64,000 nt of DNA from the NCBI RefSeq assembly GCF_016906535.1, contig NC_057370.1, forward strand, positions 682,001 through 746,000. Reading direction: 5' to 3'. The stretch is from Rhizoctonia solani. Its lineage: Eukaryota > Basidiomycota > Agaricomycetes > Cantharellales > Ceratobasidiaceae. The position numbers and the translations under genes were made by a program. Each line of letters begins with the position of its first letter. The stretch's first letter is position 1. The notes below the pieces were generated by a model. It did not search any database. It had not been told where the DNA came from and saw only the letters and a list, made by a program, of their open reading frames with translations. Below are positions 56,701 through 64,000 of this stretch, piece by piece.

Positions 56701-58249
56701 GACAGACAATCGGCGCCCTTACGCATGAAAAAGGCTGGCGAACAAGTTAGCGAGTGCTGGTGATTGGAATGGAAACAACATACATATGCTTTTACCATCT
56801 GCCTTGGAGCTGGCAGCAAGGGCTCGTGCGACTAGAGTTTTACCGGTACCAGGGGGACCGTGGAAAAGTACGCCGCGAGGTGGGATAATGTTGAATTGTT
56901 GGAAGATTTCAGGATAGAGAAGAGGGAGTTGAATCATCTCTTTAAGAGAATTGATGTCTGCAGAGCACAAATTAAACTTGAAGCTCGAGCGGGGAGGTCA
57001 AGAACTTACGGTCGTCTAAGCCACCGACCTGATCAAAGGAGATTTTGTTTTGTGCCGAGAGGATCGGCATCGGCCAATGCTAGGCAGAGAGTTGGTGGTC
57101 GCACATTGTGGAAAAAAATGAAAACTCACCCGAGTCAGCGTTGAACTTGCCTAGATTGGATGGTCCGCCGCTGCCACCTAGATCGCCAGCAACCATGCCA
57201 GCGCCACCCGGAAGAAGACCGCCAGTACCGCCAGCAGCAGTATTCGCAAAGAGTTTGTGTGGCGAGGTAGGAGGATTGTCCGAGTCCTGTTGTATATGAG
57301 CAAATATGATAAAGTGGCGGCGATTTTACTCACCGAGTCAAAGCCTGGGACACCAGGCAAAGGTATTCCCAGCAGTTTGCTGAGTTCTGTGCCATTCCTG
57401 GAGAAGCCAAAGTTGTTCTTGCGTGGAGGGGGGCGACGAGCTGGAGCTTTTCCCTTTGGTTTAACACCTTGACTGCGGACATTGTCGGCGACGTCGAGTA
57501 GCTGGGGAATGGTATAGTTGACTTGTCTGCGCTGACGAAGGCTGTATCCACGAGGCTTGGAGTCATCCTCTCCTTCATGTTCTTCCTCTTCCTCCTCGTC
57601 CTCGCCCTCTGCGTCGATGTCGAGGTCCATGTCGTCGTCGTCATGCTGTCGTGCTGGCCGTCTGAGTAATCAGGATCCTCGTCGTGGAGCGCTGCACGGG
57701 CCGAGTTACGGGTCTGGCGAGGAGGCCTGGGCCGCATTTCGCGCGAATGCTGGGCTGGGGAGGTGGTGGTCTGCGTGGCTTTTGGGGCTTGGGACGGGGT
57801 CGGAGGCGACGAGCGCCGTAGTCTTCTTCGCCAAGCTCTTCTTCGTCATCGTCGGCGGTGATAAAATCATTGGGGAGATGGGAGCGTCGGGTACGGGTGC
57901 GGGGTGGATGGGGGTCGTCTGACTGGTCCGAACTGGGGTCCAGGTAGGACACAGCCTTGACAGCGCGGCCACTTCTGGTTATGCGGCGTATGCTCTCCTT
58001 CCTCGTCATCGTCCTCGTCGTCCGGGTGAGCTTGGCCTCGGGTGTGCGGGTCCCACGCGTGTTCCGTCGGGTTGCTGGGGGTGACACAGAGGCCGTGTTG
58101 TTCGTGGCTTCCAGGCCATAGTCCGACCCAGACGTTCTTCGTGCTGCCCCTCGCGTCATCCGGCGCTCGCCATCAGGGAGAACGACCATGCTGCCCAGCC
58201 CAACTGTCAGTCGCTTGCCGTTTTGGTGGTTGTCGACAGAGTCGCTCAT
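53758..58249 (-). pseudogene. Yta7/ATAD2-type AAA ATPase, many frame breaks
   Basis: Homologue of the chromatin AAA ATPase Yta7/ATAD2 (nuclear, nucleosome/histone handling). ATG at 58249 (MSDSVDNHQ). The N-terminus is acidic and basic low-complexity. The first AAA module has Walker A GPPGTGKT, Walker B SIIFFDEIDGLAPV and GATNRPDAVDPALRRPGR. A degenerate second AAA module follows (LLHGPSGMG) and then a conserved C-terminus (KVEQLEQLRALCLNCVW). Modelled exons: 58249-57710, 57645-57334, 57286-57131, 57079-57010, 56957-56784, 56734-56443, 56387-56226, 56061-55930, 55859-55652, then 55587 onwards with at least one more intron. About ten one-base breaks, mostly in homopolymers, prevent a continuous protein. 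Either pseudogene or sequence error. Confidence 0.8.
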
Positions 58250-58341
58250 CGTGCTGACAAAGAAACACTGACAAACCACGTCACATGACCCTCTCCCACG
58301 TGCCATCTTCATTTGCTTCCCCAGTCTACCCAGTCACTTTC
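58250..58341. promoter_or_regulatory. Divergent promoter of the Yta7-like and PPR-like genes
   Basis: Only 92 bp separate the two start codons. It contains a CACGTG palindrome at 58297-58302, a nearby CACATGACC, and no TATA box. The short gap implies a shared bidirectional promoter and overlapping 5' leaders. Confidence 0.55.
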
Positions 58342-61109
58342 ATGCTGGGCGCTGCCCGCGCCGCCGCTCGCGCCATCCGCCGTGCCTTGGTCGAAGATGA
58401 CATCTATGCCGCACAAAGAACTCTCAGCGCTTACCAGGGCCCCTCACGTCTCCCACTCACCGCCTTGGTCCATGGCACCATTCGCACTCGCAGACCCATG
58501 GCAGCTGCCATCGCCATAGAATCACATCTTGCAAATGCCAAATCTCTTCCCGTCCCTACTCTCCAGGCATACATATCCGCCTTACCTCGTCAGAGCCTCA
58601 GATAATCCCCACAGAGACCGCCCATACTCCCGTCACTGCTGCTCTCACAGTCCTGGCAGCCGCCCGTCGCTCGCGCCAACAACAGCGTACCACACACATG
58701 TACGATGCTGCCATCCGTGCGTGTCTCATTCAAGGCGAAATCATCACTGGCTCCCTTCTCTTCGTCCTGCTGGTCAGAGATTGGCAACGCCGTCACCGGG
58801 ACCCTCCGGTCGATCCCCCTGATCCAGCACCTGATCCCGCCCCAACCACACCCAGCCCTCTCGAGAAATGGGACCGATCGTTTCCTACTGCATTTACCTC
58901 GCCTATACCCCCCGACGCCCCCATCCCTCCTTTTCCCTCTCCCCATATAATGGAAGCCATCATCTCCGCCTTGGATCTTCGCCCCAAACCCAATCCTCAG
59001 ACCACCCACGACTTGCCTCCCGGTCGCCCACCCGACTCGATACTTGCTCTGGCACACTTGACGCGCATATTTTCCGACCGTGCTCTGCCCTTTTCGCGAT
59101 ACGCTTCCTTGTTGAATGCACTTGCTCGGACACCTCCCATGGCTGACAAGGTCGAAACTTACTTTCATGGCATACTCAGGCAAACTTGTCATAATCCTCC
59201 GCTCATGGACACACGCTCCTACAATGTCTTGATCAACTATTCTCTCAGCGTCGTTCGAAAACCTGGCTGGGCTGAACGACTTGTCGAACACATGAGTACT
59301 ATTCGGAGCCCTCCATTAAGGATCACAGACGCGACTCGGGCGATCATCACTCGTGGAGAGGCTAAATGCGAGAACCCGGTCTGGCCGCACGTATTTTATC
59401 CCATATAGATGCGCGAGGACATTCCACCAGGCTCCCTTCCAACTCGGCCCCACCTGCGCCTCCTTCGACCCCACTATATGCTCTTGTTGATCTACCAAAA
59501 GACCCACCTTCTTGCGCGCATATTCACAATTTGACATCGCTTGGAACTCCAACCCAAGTGCTCCAGTTGGGGAACACTCTATTACCTAACCTGCACATCC
59601 CGCCAACGAGTATCAACCCCCGTACCAAGCACACCCTTGAATGCGTACTCAGGATTGGCCCAACGGCTCTAACCTCGATCTTGAATGCGTTGTGTAAATC
59701 GGGAAAAACAGGTCTTGCGGAACGGGTCCACCGACTAGGCGTCCTTGCCGAACAAATCCCCGCGCTTTCATCCTACCTCTCGCGTTTCACACCACAATTG
59801 TCCAACTGTATGCTCGAGAGGCAAGAAAGGGGCTGGTTGTCATTGAACCAAGACCGTCTCCTCTCGCTCCGCCGCATAAAGCCAAAGCCATCGTAGATGC
59901 TGGGACTCTTCTAGCCCCTACTCCAGCACTAGCCAAATCCTCAGTCGAAGGGTGGGGATACGACGTTCAGACCCCGGGTGGACGAACTCATCGTGGGATC
60001 AAGCGATGGGCTTTAGCAAGAAGCGCAGCGGCTCATGTATACCTCACATACATCCGCCCTCGTCTCCTATTTCCCTTCTCAAATCCAATCCAATCCCAAT
60101 CGCAACCCCAGTACATTCCAGACGCGCGGTTATATAATTCCCTATTTGACGTATTCGGTCGCCGCCCAAACATGCTCCTCCGCACTCACCTTTCCAAAAT
60201 CACTCGCGCGCGAAATCGCAGAGCGAGCACAAAGACCGGAATTCCAAGCCAGACAGACGCGTTTGTCCAAGTGCTGGTAAAAGACATGGTAGCGGTCGGA
60301 ATGAAAGAGGACGTACCCGGCGGATGGAGCCACTTTATCCCCATCGACTACGCCGCGTTCGACTACTCGTCTCGAACGTCCTGGAAACTGCGTATCGTAT
60401 GCGGCATCCAGCGGCGCCGAGCGGGAGGTGGAAAGTCCACGAAACCCGGATGCGTATGCGGTTCCGCCCGCGTTTACGTGCTAGCATCTGGGCGCGTCTT
60501 GCTCCGTACAGAAAGGGAACAGTTTATGCAGTCCCTGAACTATGTGCGGGCTAAACCGCAAAGACAACGTGCGCAACAGCTGGTCAACCTCGAAAAGGCA
60601 CTTCGTCGGAACTGGCTCAGCGCGAAAAGGAATTGGAAAGGAGATCAAGACGCACGAGGTCGATGAATTCTGGAACCACCTGAGCGCTAGTCGAGAACGG
60701 GAGATGAAGACGAGGGCATCCATGAGGCGGGCAAGGGCGGAGATGCAGCGCGCGATGGCACGATTTGACGTGCGAGAAATTCCGAGAAGTACCCACCAAA
60801 CGAGTCCGGGATATATGGCTTTTCGTGCAAGACAAGGTCAAAGAGCTCGCAAAAATCAAGCGCATGGCAGCTAGGGAGGGTGAAGTTCGCGTAGGAGGTG
60901 GTCGATACAAGAGGCGACGACAAGTCCTCAAGCCATCGATCGGTAACCCCTCTTCGAAAGTTACCGGAATTCTCCCCCAGTCCCAGGGAAAGGATACCCT
61001 ACCTTCACCGCGAGAGACTACGCCACCATCCGCAAAGATTGCGGGTCTAGGAAATGTACCTTCTGCCCGACCTCGAAGTAAACACCGAAAGCCCCGTCGG
61101 CACTCGTAG
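58342..61109 (+). pseudogene. PPR-like mitochondrial protein, frame-broken
   Basis: Probable pentatricopeptide-repeat-type protein for organelle RNA metabolism. ATG at 58342 begins an Arg/Ala-rich, amphipathic leader (MLGAARAAARAIRRAL) typical of mitochondrial import. PPR-like helices follow: YDAAIRACLIQGEIITGSLL (58698 on), TRSYNVLINYSL, and LTSILNALCKSGKTGLAERV (59366 frame). The frame is lost near 58580, 59364-59366 (AAA where AAAA would restore frame) and 59793, and again after 60400. A basic C-terminal part ends at the TAG 61107-61109. No introns are needed before 60 kb. The family call is from motif shape only. Confidence 0.6.
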
Positions 61110-62582
61110 CTTTCTCTGGTGGGTGATTCTTTACTTTCTCGAGTTTTCATCTTACTGAAATAGCCTTTTCGCTAGGTGTCGTCGAGCCGGCTTTGGGGCC
61201 CACATATATGCGTATATGCTATGGACTGTCGGTCATGGGTCGCCCTTTCAAGCTTGACTCCGATCCAAGGTACCTTTACTGGGACATCATGTGACTAAAA
61301 AAAAGCTCATTTTTCGGTAGACACACACCAGAAAAGCCATTCGATGCTTTATCGTACTTGCCCTTGAAAGCTTGTATCTCCACTTGTATTAACTCCACGC
61401 TCGTAACCGATCTTAGAGTGCTCTTACATGTATCGATATCGAATTAGTAGACTCTCGTGCTGTTCGGCGCAGGGTCACAACGTATATGAGATGTTATTGC
61501 AAGTAGGGGAATGTTCCGACAGCCTAGAAATAAATAAAGTAGTTGAATTTCAATCTCATCCCTCCGTGTTGAAATCGATAACCTCCTTTAGCCCGTGCAC
61601 CCTGCGTTGTGGTGAAAGTCGCCGTCTCAGCAGGATTTACCTTGAAAACAAGTTGGAATTGATCAAATCGACCTCATTTGGTGTTCATCTTGACATCGTA
61701 TCGCAGAGCTGGTGTTACTATATATATCATCATTGCCCGTTGAACTTGTGATTGGATATGCCGGTGGTTTCGGCGCGTGCAGAAGAACATCTAGCCAACA
61801 AGAGCTCCGACCTTTTCATCAAACTCTCTTATACATGCCTAGGTGACTACTGAGCGGAAGGTAGCTAAATGAAGAACGTCATAACGGACAACAGGGCATA
61901 TCCTACTACCGTGTTAGCAACGAGGAGAGATGTGAGGAACTCGAATTGCACCATCTTTATGTCTCATTTTTGAAAAATCATGAAATCATATACTTTACTT
62001 GGAAATACTTTGTGGAGATGTGTACACGGCATTGATCGCCCTAACTGCTCGCCTTTAAGTTGCCGAAGCTGATTTGCATCTGAACTTGACCTGGTCTCGA
62101 TTACGAACCACCGGGATCGAAGACCCTGTGGCCGTGTCCTCAAGAAGCTTGCCTCGGCCATCCTCCGCCAACCGCGCGTCCCTCACCTGAAGGAGAAGTC
62201 CATAGCGGGTCAAATTGGTCTGGACATTGCTCAGTACTCAGGCATCGGCGACCGAAGTATTCTGGGGTATTTTTCATGATGGTGGGCTGAAAGACTGGTT
62301 TCCGGCTTAATTTTGTAGGATTATCGGCTTCCGTTTCGTCAACGAGATGACCACGCTGAAATACCTCTGTTGCAAGATACTTCTTCCTTCAAACATAGGA
62401 TCACTAAAACGTTGTATCTCTTATTACAGATGCCTCTGCGCGCGGTATATGGAGCTCGGAGGTCACGCCGAGCGGCGACAATGCGGAGGATACCTAATGT
62501 AATTTGAGTATCCACCTCACATGGCTTGGGTATATAAAACAGGACGGTAGGAAGCTTATTCCTCAATCTCTTATCTCTTTTA
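61110..62582. other. Intergenic region
   Basis: About 1.47 kb between the PPR-like gene and the PDR gene. The open stretches have no coding features that I trust. The right part should hold the PDR promoter. Confidence 0.5.
62531..62539 (+). promoter_or_regulatory. TATA box of the PDR transporter gene
   Basis: TATATAAAA, 44 bp before the ATG at 62583. With a start site about 30 nt downstream, the 5' leader would be very short. Confidence 0.6.
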
Positions 62583-64000
62583 ATGTCGTATCTCGACACC
62601 AGCGACCCGCAGCGACCGGCCACGGCCGCATCCGATACAAACACGGCAGTAACCTCTCATGCTCCCTCGGATCACATCGAAATGAGCGAAGTTGTTAAGA
62701 AACAGTCCAACGGTCATGGGTCTGTTAATGTAGAGGAGGCGCAGGCTCAGTTTCATGCGCTTGCACGGCGTCTCACTCGTCAAAGTACACAGCATAACGA
62801 CAAATCTGGTGGCGACATCGAGAAGCAGGAAACATTTGACTTGCTCGAGTATCTTCGCACTACCTCGGGCAAGCAAGACGAAGCGGGGTTCGCCAAGAAG
62901 CACGTCGGAGTCACGTTTGAGAACCTGCGGGTGACCGGTGTAGGAGGTGTCAAGATTTGTGAGCGTCTTATGAAATGTCACGATGCCTACGTTTGACTAA
63001 CTAACTGCGCTAAAGACGTTCGCACGTTTCCTGACGCAGTCAAGGAGTTCTTTCTGTCACCTTACTACCTTGCAAAAAGCCTAGTAGGTGGCCCATCGGC
63101 TGCTCCCAAAGCTATCTTACACTCTTTCAATGGTGCCGTACATCCGGGGGAAATGGTCTTAGTCCTTGGTCGCCCCGGTGCCGGGTGTTCATCATTCTTA
63201 AAGACGATCACCAACCAACGAGGTAGCTTTCTCTCTGTCGACGGGGATGTAAGATATGCTGGGTTCGATGCTCAAGAGTTTGGAAAACGTTATGCTGGCC
63301 AAGCAGCTTACAACATGGAAGGTATGCAAGGGTATTGTTTCAATCAGATACAAGTCTAACTTTCTGCTCAGACGATATTCACTACCCTCTTCTAAGCGTC
63401 GCTCAAACGTTGCAGTTTGCGTTGAAGCTCAAATCCCCGGGCCGGCTACTCCCAGAACAGACTAGGGCGGAGTTAAATGACGAGGTGCTTAGCACATTGT
63501 TGTCTATGCTCAACATTGCGCATACTCGCAATACCGTAGTTGGGAATGAGTTTGTGCGTGGCGTTTCGGGTGGAGAGCGCAAGCGTGTATCGATCGCTGA
63601 GATGATGGTGAGTGATATCATCATGAATAATTTGCTGGCTGCTAATACATGTCATCAGGCTTCTCGTGCTGTTGTATGTTCTTGGGACAACTCTACCCGA
63701 GGTCTCGATGCTTCCACTGCGCTAGACTACGCGAAGTCCCTCCGTATAATGACGGATATTTTTAAGCTCACCACCTTCGTCTCCCTTTACCAAGCTGGAG
63801 AGGGAATCTACGATCAATTTGATAAGGTACTGCTCATTGACGAAGGCCGCCAGGTTTACTTTGGACCTGCCAAGGAAGCCCGCGCATACATGCTCTCGCT
63901 CGGCTTCCGTAACATGCCACGTCAGACGACTGCCGACTATCTCACAGGTTGCACGGACCCAAATGAACGTGCATTTGCGGACGGTCGCTCAGCCGCAGAT
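62583..64000 (+). CDS. PDR-type ABC transporter, 5' part
   Basis: Plasma-membrane drug/lipid efflux pump of the fungal ABCG (PDR) group. Only the first nucleotide-binding domain is inside the window. Exons: 62583-62958, 63016-63321, 63372-63607 and 63659-64000 onward, with 50-57-bp GT-AG introns and no frame break. Motifs in order: ENLRVTGVGG, Walker A LGRPGAGCSS (Cys replaces the usual Lys, normal for PDR domain 1), signature VRGVSGGERKRVSIAE, degenerate Walker B VVCSWDNSTRGLD, and the H-loop region FVSLYQAGEGIYDQFDKVLL. The membrane domains and second ATPase lie beyond 64000. Confidence 0.93.

Noticed and set aside
57646..57709. A frameshift in the N-terminal low-complexity part of the Yta7-like gene
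   Set aside because: A 64-nt GT-AG intron with a CTGAT branch-like motif explains the frame change, so I modelled an intron, though a reading of the intron as coding (HDEDPDYSDG) is also possible.
61428..61751. A 107-codon open frame between the PPR-like and PDR genes
   Set aside because: No family motif, no start context and no neighbouring exons; an open frame of this length is expected by chance.
63153..63200. Loss of the Walker A lysine in the ABC transporter (GRPGAGCSS) as a sign of inactivation
   Set aside because: Cys at this position and a degenerate Walker B are usual for the first nucleotide-binding domain of fungal PDR transporters.

Overview
The window looks like a repeat-choked chromosome segment of a filamentous basidiomycete. 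The supports are genes split by many 45-65 bp GT-AG introns, a DUF2235 alpha/beta-hydrolase gene, a fungal PDR-type ABC transporter, a Yta7/ATAD2-type AAA ATPase and chromodomain-bearing Ty3/Gypsy elements. A Rhizoctonia/Ceratobasidium-like agaricomycete is my best guess, by inference only. There are no prokaryotic features and no CRISPR array.

Layout. About 1-38.9 kb is AT-rich and CpG-poor and consists almost wholly of transposable elements inserted into one another. 1-6.0 kb holds relics of one Gypsy family (here Gypsy-1, with LTR-A) cut by solo LTRs. 6.6-7.1 kb is a solo LTR of a second family (LTR-B). 7.3-10.5 kb is a Tc1/mariner element split by a 1.5-kb solo LTR (LTR-C). 12.1-19 kb is a CACTA/Tnp2-type transposase relic holding a Tc1-like element, which holds an LTR-C, which holds a giant palindrome. 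19.8-21.5 kb and 22.2-24.6 kb are two more Tc1-type elements. 24.9-33.4 kb is an LTR-C split by a full-length Gypsy-1 (25315-32331). 33.5-35.1 kb is the gag end of a third LTR element. 35.1-36.5 kb is a second, near-perfect palindrome. 38.9-44.7 kb is host-like, with a 14-exon DUF2235 gene and a GC-rich MITE-like family. 44.7-53.3 kb is another nest, with a full-length Gypsy-2 (46770-53006) at its centre. 53.7-64 kb is host sequence: a Yta7-like gene (minus) and a PPR-like gene (plus) sharing a 92-bp divergent promoter, then the 5' part of a PDR transporter running off the window.

For most insertions I could place the exact ends from target-site duplications (5 bp for LTRs, TA for Tc1 types), so the order of insertion can be read off. 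Signals that deserve attention: both intact Gypsy elements appear to be self-priming, with a 13-nt primer-binding site complementary to the predicted 5' end of their own RNA; both place a GGA-AAA slip site just before the gag stop with pol in the -1 frame; a 173-bp TG...CA repeat with 5-bp duplications carries tRNA-like A and B boxes; and there are two different TA-inserting foldback elements. The Yta7-like and PPR-like genes contain many one-base breaks, mostly in homopolymers, which the neighbouring DUF2235 and PDR genes lack.
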